A DNA stretch of 64,000 nucleotides, taken from Mariannaea sp. PMI_226 (Eukaryota > Ascomycota > Sordariomycetes > Hypocreales > Nectriaceae). This document shows, piece by piece, positions 20,057 to 31,644 of the stretch. A program made the translations under genes and the position numbers. Under the pieces are notes generated by a model, which was given only the letters and a program-made list of their open reading frames with translations, searched no databases and was not told the DNA's origin. The stretch is taken from NCBI GenBank assembly GCA_024336345.1, contig JANFOG010000007.1, forward strand, positions 1,364,001 to 1,428,000, given 5' to 3'. Every line of letters starts with the position of its first letter. Within the stretch, counting starts at the first letter, position 1.

Positions 20057-22833
20057 CAGCACACTAAACTGTCCCATCCCAACATAAAACCTATGCTAGC
20101 TCTATTATTAGCAGCTAAAGATATACCTTGGGCCCCCGGAACGTCGACATTGGCCTGGCTCTGTATCCCTAATTGATTTTGGCATCCCGAATCGGAGAAG
20201 AGCTTCAGTTGACAATTAGCTGGGCCACTTTCCAGTTGAATGCCCGAAAAGCCTATATTTGCGACTCCCGTGCACTGGTTATTTTCAGCTGACATCTTGC
20301 CCTGACCTCCACCCGCACGCGACGCCCCTGTTTCCATCACCACTCGGGGCGCCACCAGTATCCGCAAGATAGAACTGGAACAGCTGTGCGTTTGGGTCTG
20401 GGTTTGTTTGAGTGCATGTGCTTCCATCAGAGGCCCCATCAATGCAGATACATCCATCACTAATATCAGCACGGGCACTAAAAACTGAATCATCCGCACT
20501 ACAATATGATACAGATGTTAAAAAAAGATACGCATCCGCCGTGCTTATACAGCTAATATTCGGAAGCTAAATTAGTGATTGTATTTCGACGGTATCTAGG
20601 AGTGTTTTCTTACCTGTTCGTATTATCTGCTACAATTGTCAAGCTGCATCCATTGATTGTCATAACATTCGGAGTGTCTGGAGTATGTGCTGGTGCACAA
20701 ATGTATGTCTCTGAGTTGCCAGCCGCGAGATCAGACTGGACCTGCGCAATAAGGCCTAGGCATTGACTGAGATGCACTTGGCTGGCAGTTGAGGTGCAGT
20801 ATCCACTGTTCCATTTCTCAAATGTCGTGGGGGGGTTAAAGAATGAGCCATAATCATGGACGATTACGTCACCTTCGAAGGTCGCACTACCCGTATAAAT
20901 AGGGGGTATATCGGTATCTGAGCCTGGTATTAGCATTTATTATTCTCACAGTGGTGGCAACCCTTACTAATTGTTGTTTTATCTGGATCATAAGTCTCAG
21001 TAGTGCCGCTGGGTGCAGTTTCGATGTCATTCACTGTGCCATTTTTCAGGAGAGAAGTCCAAGTGGTTCGAGTTGGAATCCCAAAATATGGGTCATTGTC
21101 AGGTTTAAGTGGATTGTGTATGCCATTGTTCAGGAAGTTAGTCTTGGTGTCCGATGAAAATCCGGTAATGGCACCGCTGATTGTGTTTTGTGCAACGCGT
21201 TGGTAGACTCTTTGCGCGCCGATTCCCTCAAACCCGACGATTGTTGCCATAAACCCGGCCACCATAAGTGAAGCCATGCTAGTTCCCGACTTCTTTACAC
21301 GATCGCTATCACCTCCTGAGCCTGCCGCAGAGATATCCTTGCCGGGGGCGATCATGGTAACCAAAGAACCGTACTTGGAGAACCAAGCTTTTTCGTAATT
21401 TATATCAGATGCGCCGACACATACAAGGTAATCTGAATACCTGCCTAGCGGTTAGCACAAACTCGCCGCCTATCTTCAAAATTTGACCAGACATACATGC
21501 AAGGTGCCGGATATTTGGATTTCTTTACATCAACGTTGTCATTCCCAGCTGCTGCTGCCATAGGTATGCCGTAGTTGTAAGCTGATTCAATGGCCATTTC
21601 TAGGGTACGAGTGTTCTGGGTGCCCAAAGACACATTGATCACAGAACCCCGAAAACCAAGTGACAGCTAGGATTCATTCGCATTACATCTAAGTTGACCC
21701 TGTAAAAGACATCCTCGGGACGCAAGATTCTGTTTATGCTCACTGATAACATCCATAATAGCTATAAATGTCAGTATAAAACAGTTGCAATGAAAACCAT
21801 GGGACAAACCTGCTGCTGTACCGCCGAGACTAGTCCGTAGATCGTTGTCGCATAAAACCTTGACGCTGATAATATTCGCTGCAAATGCGATCCCTTCTGT
21901 TCGGTCGGCGACGATTGAGGCCACCTATTTCAATGATATTAGACCAAGGACAAGAGGCAGATTCTGTACCTCTTACATGTGTACCATGACCCTTACGATC
22001 ACTCTACCAAACAAAATTAGGCTTGAAAAACCAATTGATGATGGGTGCTGTACATACCATAGTCTCACCGGTACAATATTTCGAAGTCGTCGCACCCTGG
22101 AAGTTCGAGGCACGATTAGGGCTGTGCCGGGCGTACGTTGCATCAAAACTGGAGTGGGTGATTCTAACACCAGAATCGAGTATATAAACGTTTACGCCAC
22201 TTCCAGCGTCGCTGATAGCGTCCTACCTTTCATATTAATAATTGGATATCAATTCGCTTAGGGTATCGATATCATACATAACGTCCAAAGTTGTTACCTC
22301 GCAAATCAAGTTTTGTCTGGGATGATATTTGCTGGGGTGCATAATTATACGTGCCTGATGTATAGAGGTTCGCCCGGAGTCGGTGTGTGTGTTTAGATTC
22401 TGGTTGCGTTGCTTCTCTGGTGCTATTCGGAAGAATTGGATCAACAATTATGTTGTGTTCAACGAATTCCACGCCTGGATCAGTGCGCACTAGGTCGTGA
22501 ACCGTATTGTTGTCGAGTCTCGCGACGTAAGCGTTTAACAGTTTGATGTTAAACAATATTTCTCCAGTTTGGGTTAGGTTCCTCCCGATGTGCACAAAAT
22601 GAGCATTAAGCGTATAACCGGCGCGCAGAACAACATTGTATTCATTTTCCTATTAGCTGACTTAGTATATGGAGAGCTAAGGATAGAATCTCAAGACATA
22701 TCATTATGGCAACAAGAAAACTTACAATTAGATTACCCGCTGGTTGATGATATGGCGCTAGACTTTTGGTTCTAAGTGCCAACGCCGTAACCTGGAGGCC
22801 ATAGGCCAGCAGTGTAAGAAAACAGAGCATCAT
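20047..22833 (-). pseudogene. Secreted subtilisin-like serine protease (S8), disrupted
   Basis: Starts MMLCFLTLLAYGLQVTALA (signal peptide, exon 22833-22726), then an I9-type propeptide (exon from 22649: ENEYNVVLRAGYTLNAHFVH). The S8 catalytic parts follow: Asp in VYILDSGVR (22177-22175), His in GHGTHV (first His at 21988-21986), oxyanion Asn in AAGND near 21540, Ser in GTSMAS (21280-21278). Several introns are clear, for example after CTGETM, after THV and between PAPC and YSDYL. A Cys-containing C-terminal extension of roughly 280 residues follows. Three joins fail: the propeptide-to-Asp junction (about 22190-22300), a frame change near 21655 where LGFRGSVINVSL is out of frame with the preceding helix, and one near 20300 after CGWRSGQDVS. 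All catalytic residues survive, so decay looks recent, or one or more breaks are base-call errors. Confidence 0.7.
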
Positions 22834-24309
22834 GGAAATAGACAGGAACAGATAAAGTAAATCATATGCAGTAGCTGTAAAGAAGATATAGAGAGTAAAC
22901 ATAAAGGTGATAGTATACGGAACATGTTAATTCATATATAAAGCCATGAATAAACGACTTCACGCGGCTCAGGGTTGCTATTATTAGATGGGTTGACATT
23001 GATACGGCCAGCCCCCTTTTTAGGAAATATCGTCGGAATCAGCTATTCCCATTCTTAGCATAAGGCTTAGTTTTATATACTTATAGAGTGTTTATTATTA
23101 AAGTAGATATTACTATACATTGGAAAGTAATAAGGAGATCTTTGTGCAGGATCCCTCATTCTGTGTCCTCTACTAGAGATTAACTACAAATAGATAGGTA
23201 GAATGCCTTACCATATATAGTGTAAATATTAACTGTCTCGATATTGTAGTAAGACCGGACTAATACATAATGGAGATGTTATTTGCTTTACTTAAGCTAG
23301 GGGCTAAAGACCTATATCCACTGCTGCAAAACAGCACCGATGTCCTCAATTATGCTGAGTTTAGGGTAAAAGGCGGTCGCACCTGTCAAATAGCGGTCAA
23401 CACCAAAGCTGCTGTGCGGTGAAGAGATCGCCGGCAGCTATGACTGTGTAAGTAAAACACAACCTATAACAACAGGAACAGTGAGACCTTATAGGGGTCA
23501 AGCCCCTATAGACTGCCCTATCCATAGAAGATAAATAGCCTGCTATAGGACCTTTCCATAGCTGAAAATCAAGACCTTCTATGCCTTGAAGTTGACTCTA
23601 TTCTATGTGACAGCACCAACAGCCAACAGATAAATAAGCCCTGTGGTCTGGATACTGAGTATTATTTCCTAAAGAAGAGTGGTACTTCGCGATTCTGTTA
23701 CGTAGGGTATCACTGGCTAGTTATTGAGAATTGAAACTTTTACTCTTCTCTTGCAAATCAACGGGACTAAACTCTCTGGGGGGGGGGAGGCTCTGGTCCA
23801 GCCCGTTTTCCTCGACGTCGTCTGGCCCAAATGGACCTTAGGTAACTATAACGAAAGGAGCACTACCAGGTTGTTGTTATGCAACGTGCTACAAGCGCAA
23901 GAATGGTACTACCAACCATAGAAAGTCATGTAGTCTCAACAAAGATGGGCAAGAATCGCAAGAATTTTATGTTGTGATTTACAACTGTTTTTACGAAGTA
24001 CAAGTTACGCAAATCTAGACCCGAAGGCTTTCGTGATGGGAAATGATGACGACTAGGAGAAAGCATACTGAGGAAGATCAAGTGCCAATGAGTGTCTCCC
24101 GGGACAGGAGGGGGGGGGGGGTTGATTAAAATTGGGACGAGGCAGTCGAATAAGACATTATATTCCTTACATTGGAACAACCGAATTCATAAAGATAAGC
24201 AAAGTGAAGAACACGTCAGTGTAAAGAGAACTAGTAGGATAGTGAGCTCGAGATAATCTCACTACCTTGTCCCATACTTCCTGACCTGCTGGGTAACAAT
24301 GGTGGTTTT
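22834..24309. other. Gene-free, partly AT-rich stretch
   Basis: About 23040-23300 is visibly AT-rich without open frames. Around 23370-23405 the phrase GGCGGTCGCACCTGTCAAAT AGCGGTC resembles termini of fungal DNA transposons but no partner repeat was found. Short G runs occur at 23778-23788 and 24109-24121. No gene supported. Confidence 0.35.
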
Positions 24310-25663
24310 TTAAATGCCCCCTTTGGCCCAGACAGGTTCCTCGTCCTCTTGTGCAGAACGCCTTGACCATTCTCCCTTCAAAGTCCTGCCCAGAACCTTC
24401 CCACTGGTGACGCTGATACTGTAGCCGCCCGACAGGGATGTTGTCTTCGAGTCATGCGCAGCCAGCTCAATGCTGTCCCGCCGCAGAATACCCGCACTGA
24501 TATCCCCAGGCCTCGAATTGTTCGGGTTCGTGTTGAGACTGCTTTCCGGAGCATGAATGTATGATCCATACGGGGGCCGGCCCTCGCTTCGGCTCCGGGA
24601 GGTGCCGAATACTCTGGGTGCAAGCTTGGCGAGGAGCGGTCGCAGAGTTGGCAGACAAGCAGCGATGATGGCGATGGCTACTTCGACAAATGACCACACC
24701 ATTGCATCCACATTATCCCAGTTTGGGTCGTCTGTCGAAGCCGCTATCTTGAGAGTACGGAGGCGAATTATAGAAATGATACAGGTGCTGTGTGTTTGCT
24801 CCTGTCAGACGGTCATGATAAAACGGATGGGGGGGCAAAAGGCAGAATGCAGAGGGGACATACAAGAGTCCGAGGCTGAAGACCGCAGCGAGCAGGATCT
24901 TATGTCTCATAGGCAGTTGGAGCGACCTGATGACCGGTAAAGGCATGGCAAACGTGGCAAAATCCGTCGTCAGGTTAAAGCCCGCTATAACGTACCAAAC
25001 GGTCAAAGAGTCCAGGCACCGGCCAGGGATAGAGTTGTCCCAGAACTTTGCGACTGGGACACAGATGAGGGTGAGGAGGAAGCTGACCGTAATGGCCCAG
25101 GCAGCCAGGAATAGAATGCAGCACAATGTGATGACCTGCATCATGGGAACCGTAAAGATTCGCCGGTACTGCAGTATAATGGAGATTTTGATAAGACACA
25201 TTGAGATGTTGTATATAACAATGGAGCTGTAAAAGGCCTGATGCCGATGCCGCGAGGGGCACGTAAGCAAAGTGAAACCTAAACAATTGCAAGCTCAAAC
25301 TCGGGTAAAATAAATACCTTCATATACGGGATGAAGTAGTCCTTGGGTTGTACCCACGTATGCGATCCGAGCCCATATTTGCTCTCTGCAACATCGAAGT
25401 TAGCCTGCCGAAGCTACAAGACTTATTACCCCCGCGGTGTGACGAATAGTCTACCCACCTAGGCCACCTGCGACAGCAGATGCTATGGTAAGAATCTGGG
25501 CGGCTGCTATAACTGCATCGTCAAGGCCAAAGGCGCGAACCAGGACCAGCCGTGTATAAGAACGAAGACCGACGACTATGGTTGACAATGCACAACCGAC
25601 GGAGAGAATTGCTAGAATCAGTGGCGCGCGCGACTCGCCATCTCGTGAATGATCCACCTTCAT
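24310..25663 (-). CDS. Fungal rhodopsin-domain (Pth11-like) integral membrane protein
   Basis: Four exons 25663-25459, 25385-25318, 25237-24864 and 24787-24310 (introns 73-80 nt) total 1125 nt, 374 residues. The N-terminus (MKVDHSRDGESRAPLILAIL) leads into seven hydrophobic helices. Family signs are RSYTRLVLVRAFGLDDAVI in the first loop, SKYGLGSHTWVQP, then SSIVIYNISMCLIKISIILQ, QYRRIF and the CIISIIRLRTL segment before the last helix. The C-terminal tail of about 85 residues is Ser/Arg-rich and presumably cytosolic. This is the PF20684 layout shared with Pth11-type receptors that act upstream of G-protein signalling, though no CFEM domain is present so a receptor role is only possible. Intact, all junctions in frame. 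Confidence 0.9.
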
Positions 25664-26078
25664 GTCGCTGTGTCTGTTGCACGAGGTGTAGGCGTTGATG
25701 GCAAAGAAATACTATGTATGCATGTATTATCAATGATCCACTGGCGGTACAGGGGCAAGGCTACGGCGCCAGAGGTCCTGACGCGGCAGCGAGGCCCGTC
25801 TTTATCGTCTGCGAGACCTACCCAGTTCTCCGCCGTGGTGTTTGATGTTACGCTCAGCTGCATAGTCAATATAGTGCCTCGCCCCGCGCCCAATGGCTGG
25901 TGTAGATCTTATTTTTAAGTACCTGCCCGATCTTTACCACAGTTGCCTGTTACATACAGTACAACCGCGTCGCAGGAGGCGATTTGTTCCTTAAATGGAA
26001 AAAAGTGCAAAAGCCGAGGCACCGGGCGCAGGAACATGTCGATGCGGCCCCTGCAGCACCCATGAGGCACAGCACATA

Positions 26079-26669
26079 TCCCTTCAAAGGTGCTAAAGGC
26101 AAGTGGAGCGTATCTATCTCCATATTACCCCAAGCTCACTAAAGTGACATTAGGTAATTGCATGCAGCCAATGGTAAAGCAATCTAAGAGCTATTCTTCA
26201 AGTTATATATCCCTGTAGGGGTGGTAAGGCAACATGGCCGTACCTGGAACCACACTACATCTGTACCCTGGTAGGTGATCCATTACATCAGAGGTACGCA
26301 CAAAACCACATATACAGTAACAGCAAAGGTGATGTGGCGAATAAATTCAGGTTCTGTTATGTACTGAGGGGGATCGTCGGGACTTCAATTGTAGGCAAAC
26401 TTAAACTTAGTAGGAAATGAAAGTACCGTCCAGCGTCCTGTCTCTAATTCGTGAATATCCCTGATCCAGTACGGAAATGTTGCCTTACCACCCCTAGAGG
26501 GATAGCAATGATGATCTGATGTTTTGTAGTCAGGGATATTGTTAGTACATCTAGAATAGGCAATACAGATGTACTTTAGTAAACAATTAAGTATCTTAGA
26601 TTTCATAACCTCTGGTTTGTCAGTATCCCTGCTCGATACTCTCCACTTGCCTTAGCACCTTTGAAGTGA
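26079..26669. mobile_element. MITE (outer copy) interrupted by a second MITE
   Basis: Left terminus TCCCTTCAAAGGTGCTAAAG is preceded by TA (26077-26078); the right terminus CTTAGCACCTTTGAAGTGA is its imperfect complement, followed by TC where TA is expected. Inside each terminus AAGTGGAG(C/A)GTAT is also inverted. Without the 293-bp inner element and its TA the outer copy is about 296 bp, close to the sizes of the other two. Internal phrases (AGTCAGGGATATTGTTAGTA) are shared with the copy at 63378. Confidence 0.8.
26210..26502. mobile_element. MITE (inner copy), TA-flanked, nested in the outer MITE
   Basis: 293 bp with inverted ends TCCCTGTAGGGGTGGTAAGG and its complement CCACCCCTAGAGGGA, continuing inward through GCAACAT..CCGTAC. 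Flanked by TA on both sides (26208-26209, 26503-26504), the target of Tc1/mariner-type elements. No coding capacity, so it would need a transposase from elsewhere. Confidence 0.85.
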
Positions 26670-26899
26670 TCCTTTCGTGACAAGCCGATCAGTGCCTAAG
26701 GGAGAGGTTTTAGTGTGTCAAATTTCTTGTCCCCCGCCTGTAAGGGTCCCCGACATGTCGCGTTATATTGTGATAGTACAAAATCACAAGGGTGGTATGC
26801 CTCTTCCTATAACTACGAGGGGGGCTTTCCACCTCGGTTCCCGCACATTGCCACTCCCTAAGTTATCTGCTTGTTCATACCGGCATCATCACGACCACC

Positions 26900-28464
26900 A
26901 TGGCACCCAGCACAGTGGCTGGTACTGTTCTGCCCTCCATTGACGGCGATCGACATGATCCCAGCAAGGCTTCCGATGTTGTATCCTTCTTCATCAACGG
27001 CAAACCATACCATTCCAAGAAGACCTTTGATGTCGTATCACCCGCGACAGGAAAAGTCGTACACCGTTGCGGAAATGCCGATACCCAGGATGCCGAATTG
27101 GCCGTCGATGCTGCTGCTGGCGCCTTTCCAAAATGGCGGCAGACAACGTCTTCCCAGAGAAGAGATATCTTTCTGAAGGCTGCTGAGATCATGGAAAGCC
27201 GGAGGGCAGAGCTGGTACGGTACTTCGTCGACGAGACTGGCGGGACTGAGATTTGGGGTAATCTCAATATAGACATAGCCGTCGACTTGATCAAGGACGT
27301 TGCTGGCCGCATCTCCGCCATCGAAGGTAGCTTCCCGACAACCAAGGACCCCAACACGAGCGCCATTGTCACGAGACAGCCCTTTGGCGTGGTCCTGTCT
27401 ATTGCTCCCTGGTCAGTACAGTGTGATTCGTGCCATAGCTACCAGGCTCTTCTGCTGCCAGGCTCTTCTAACATCCAGGTAGGAATGCCGCTTACATCTT
27501 GGGTACACGCTCCGTCGTCTTCCCTGTTGCTGCGGGGAACACAGTGGTTCTTAAGGCCACCGAGAGTGCGCCAAAGACCATGTGGGCCATTGCGTCTGTT
27601 TTCCACGAGGCAGGGCTCCCAAATGGTGTCCTCAACACTCTATCGCATGAGCCAGCCGCCGCTGCCTCGGTGACCTCTTCCCTGATTTCCAACTCGCACG
27701 TTAAGAAGATCAACTTCACTGGCAGCACCAATGTCGGTCGAATAATCGGGCGGCTTGCAGGCGAGAATCTTAAGCCGGTTGTGCTCGAACTTGGCGGCAA
27801 GGCTCCAGCCATCGTCTGGGAGGATGCAGATCTGGTCAACGCGGCAAAGCAGTGCGCCCTCGGAGCTTTCCTGAACTCTGGACAGATTTGCATGAGCACG
27901 GAACGTATCCTTGTCCACAAGAATGTCAAGGAAGCATTTGTGGTCAAGCTCAAGGAATGGGTCGACGCATTGTTTCCACCAGACCAGGCGTCGCCGGTTC
28001 TGATTAATGGTGCTGCTGTTGCCAAAAACAAGCAACTTCTGGCCAACGCAATGTCTATAGGGGCAACCATCCTACACGGGGATCCAGATGCACAAGAGGC
28101 CAGCAAGGCAATGATGAGACCGGTCATCCTCGGCAACGTGACCAAGGATATGGATATCTATCATATTGAGTGTTTCGGTCCTACAGTATCGATCATCGAA
28201 ATCGAAACCGAGGAGCAGGCCATCGAGATTGCCAATGACACAGAGTATGGCCTAACCTCTGCCGTCTTTACCGAGGACTTGAGAAGAGGTCTTCGCTTCG
28301 CCCACCAGATCGAATCGGGCGCTGTTCATATTAATTCCATGAGCGTTCACGACGAGGCTAGTCTTCCTCACGGGGGTGCTAAATCAAGCGGGTTTGGCCG
28401 TTTTAACGCCTTAAGCGGCCTCCAGGAATGGGTTTGGACAAAGAACATAACCTATGTTAACTAA
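26900..28464 (+). CDS. NAD(P)-dependent aldehyde dehydrogenase
   Basis: Exons 26900-27411 and 27483-28464 (71-nt intron splitting the W of IAPW|NAAY) give 497 residues, the normal length of the family. The start has an excellent context (CACCATGG). The active site is complete: Glu273 in LELGGKAP and Cys307 in GQICMS, 34 residues apart as usual; the NAD-binding parts FTGST and ECFGP are also present. The enzyme oxidises an aldehyde to the acid in the cytosol. The FINGKPYHSKKTFDVVSPAT start and FLNSGQICMSTERI are the type seen in fungal aromatic (salicylaldehyde-like) dehydrogenases, but substrate cannot be told from the sequence. It stands alone, with a MITE pair about 230 nt upstream and an NLR pseudogene downstream on the other strand, so no pathway partners are visible. 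Confidence 0.95.
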
Positions 28465-28479
28465 TTTATTGTATCTAGA

Positions 28480-28535
28480 GTATTAACTGATTAATTAATT
28501 ATTCCTATACAGTTGCAACCACGTTACCCATAGCT
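28480..28535 (-). mobile_element. SINE-like short repeat, copy d (fragment)
   Basis: GATTAATTAATTATTCCTAT followed by ACAGTTGCAACCACG and CCCATAGCTAT matches the tail end of the bounded copy at 19733-19841 on the minus strand. The 5' half is missing. It starts 15 nt after the aldehyde dehydrogenase stop and may supply its 3' untranslated region. Confidence 0.5.
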
Positions 28536-28975
28536 ATAATTCATCTCAACCTCGACAGGTTACAGTGTTGCTTGTGGAAGTTATATGGGATATTATTGGG
28601 ACTTTCAAGCTGCCCGCATCTTTCCACATGATCAATAAGATAATCCAAATGGAGCCGAAAGAGCTTATAGTGCTTCTTAGTAATGGGGTGAACCCAGCAA
28701 TGGTGCCATTTGCAGTGCAGTTCATAATAACACATTACAGTAACAACATCACTCACCCAATGGGGGCATTTTCATAGCTAGTGATCATTACACCGCTCAG
28801 CAGCTGTGGTGTTGATGGCTATTTGACAATACATTTAGGCACGTGTCTTATCTTGAAATCTCCGCCTAGTCACCCAACCTTCTTAGAATTACTATTACCA
28901 AGCCACAACTAGTACTAGAGACATTAACTCAGGTCTTCTAATATATCAACATATGTTTCAATAATATATGCAAGT

Positions 28976-31644
28976 AGATTTTTCGATAACAGTCGATCTG
29001 GGTGATCCTTCGCTAATTGTCTTCTCCTCTATTGCAACCACATGCTCTAGCAATTCGACTGCCTCTTGATTTGACCGTTGGCTTAATATGCTCCTGCTAG
29101 GACGTGCTGTAAGGCCAGTCGATCTGGGTGGTTCTCTACTAATACCTCCTCCCGTATTGCAACCACATGCTCTAGCAATTTGATTGCCTCCTTGATCTGT
29201 CCGTTGGCTTGGTATGCTCGTGCGAGTTCGTGCTGTGAGGCTAGTCGAGATGGGTGGCCCTTTGCTAATGCCTCCTCCCGTATGGCAACCACATGCTTTA
29301 GCAGTTTGACTGCCTCTTGCATTCGTCCATCCGCATAAAGACACCGACCCACCCAAAACCCTAATTCACAACTCTTGTCACCGACTTCTCTTCTTCTTCC
29401 CAACGCTCTAAGTGCATGAGGGAGATATTGCCGCCATAATTCACGTTTCTCCCATTCATCAGAAGGAGATACTTTCGTAACATGCGCTAGCACGTCCTGA
29501 TGCATTTTGTCCGCAGTGCCTTGATCTTCATCCCATACCCGGATTGCCAAATGAACTAAGTTATGCATGTCAAATATCTTATCATCCCCTCGTTGGCTTA
29601 AGAACCCATATCCACATAATATGCCAATAGCTCACATCACTCTTTGTTCTGTCTCAAACCTTGGGGAGAAGCGACCGAGGAATGGCTTTTGGTTCGATGT
29701 AGGCTATAAATGAGAGCAAGCTCGCCGCAAACTTGTTATTGTTGCGGATTTGATTAAAGGATATAATCCACGTGGTGGCAACGGCACCCTGTGCACGAGA
29801 ATGTGACGTTCCGTCGCGAAAACTGCTACTTAGTAACTCAATCGCATCCTGATCCGTATTCCTAAATAGTCGGAGATATTCCTTGATGGACACCTGGTTT
29901 ATATTCATATAGGCCGCCGCTTGCGCAATTGCCAAAGGAAGATTGGTGAGCATTTCTAGGAGCTCAGTCACCATGTTTTCATGCTGCAGCTGGGCCTTGT
30001 CTATCAGTGACGTCTTCAGTAACGCCGTCGCCTCTTCCTGACCCATCTCTAGCAGCCTAATCACGGCGTTTCTTGCAGCAGTAACGGCCACTTGCTGAGA
30101 TCGTGTTGTAAAGAGAACCCGCCCATTGTCACTTTGCGGAAGAAAGTCAAGAATCCCACTTGGTTGCTGCAATAACCCATCAAGAACACCTATCTCATCA
30201 GCGTTATCAAGGATAAGAAGCCAGTTTCCTGTCATCTCCGAGCTAAGGTGCTTTCACATCAACTCTTTAGCATCTTCCGTTTCAGTGCATGGGATACCAA
30301 GCTTCTTGACAAGCTCGGTGCAAGCCCGGTCAAAGCTAGCCATGCTGAAAGCGGGCATCCAAAAAATGGAATACTCTGATTGATTGTCCTTCCACCAATG
30401 CGCCAAATGTAGGGCCACTTGAGTCTTACCAATGCCGCCCAACCCGACGAGCGCAACTCGCTGCTTGCCGTTCTGTTCAAAGAGCATGCGTTTCAAGGTG
30501 TTGATCACACCTATGCGTCCCACAAAGTCTGGATTTTTAGGAAATGGAATAGAGTGGACAGCACGGCCTTTCAGCACGTTAGCTACAGAGATATTTGCGG
30601 ATTTGCTTAGGGGTCATACTTACGCCTTATGCTACTAAATTCTTCGCCCTCTATACCTACAGAGACGGAGGGCACCCAGTGGCTTAGAAAAGCCTTCATG
30701 CACGCCGCCGCTGTAGCCGCAGCGTAGCGCTGCCATACTTTACTTTTATGGCTGTCGGCGTAGTCGCACGCGCTCTTGATGACTATACATGGAAAGCTAT
30801 CCCAAACACCAGTGCCCTCCATTTCGAAGGCGATGACACCTTCTGCCTTTGCAATGGCATCGCGATCTTCACCACATTTCATCACGGAGTCTCCAGATGC
30901 TATGAGTCCAAAATGCACAGTAGGTTGTGGGCAACCTTGACTGGCCTCGAGACGAAGCCGTGGAACTAGCTTGCCATTGCACCCAAGCTGTTCACACGAT
31001 TTCTGAGCCTCCACATGACGATACGCTGATACGAAAAGTCTGTCGTTGGCTACACCAGGATACTCAGCTTGGAGAAGTGGCTCTCTGCGAAGGGTTTCTA
31101 GGTGGCCAATTGTGTTGCTGATAAGCTGCTTGCGATGTCGAATCCCTTTTAGTTTTGCGAGCAGCCCCCTTATCTCTGCATTTGGCCTTCCCAGTGAGTC
31201 CAGAAGTATGTCTTTACGCACAAAACAGTCTGGCAGTCGCCATCCAAAGTCATATTGAATGACGCCATCACTAATAATGACATCGCCGAGCACAATTGCC
31301 TCGCCACTGGGGCCAAAGGGAATAACACCACAAACGCCTACCACAAGAGCAAGCCTGATATTTGGGAAGCTTATCCGACAGTTGGCAGCGACTGCTGAGG
31401 CATTAGCTTTCCCCATTCCCGGCATATGCGCAAGGACAACGTTGTGGCGACCGATCGCGCCAGTGGAGTAGGCGTTAGGGTCACCTGGGGCTTTGTCAAA
31501 GGGTGGGCCGTCATCGTCCCAGTGGAGGTCGAAGAGAGCATCGACAGCGTCGGCCTCGAGGGTCAAAGCGCAAATGATTGCTATCTCAAAGCCGAGACGC
31601 ATGGTCGGGCGGAATGGCTGAGATTCCGCAGTGCGCGCAGTCAT
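28976..31644 (-). pseudogene. Nucleoside-phosphorylase/NB-ARC/TPR NLR, disrupted
   Basis: From ATG 31644 a 345-residue PNP_UDP_1-type domain (MRLGFEIAIICALTLEADAV, LALVVGVCGVIP) reads to a short intron near 30625-30570 (donor GTAAGT, branch CTAAC). The frame then continues into an NB-ARC module: P-loop GLGGIGKTQVAL, Walker B WLLILDNADE, RVLFTTRSQQ and LPLAIAQAAAYM. Next come TPRs of 42 residues built on QIKEAIKLLEHVVAIREE. Breaks: an in-frame TGA at 30256-30254 between KELM and KHLSSE; a one-base shift near 29656-29663 after SLLPK; a second TGA at 29634-29632; a TAA at 29085-29083 (TAT TAA GCC where other units have TAT CAA GCC); and frame changes in the last repeat. Intact relatives join an effector phosphorylase to a STAND sensor. 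It is a paralogue of the gene at 1-672 and no longer encodes a full protein. Confidence 0.85.

Noticed and set aside
27492..28145. 217-codon minus-strand frame opposite the aldehyde dehydrogenase
   Set aside because: Antisense shadow of a strongly conserved enzyme-coding exon.
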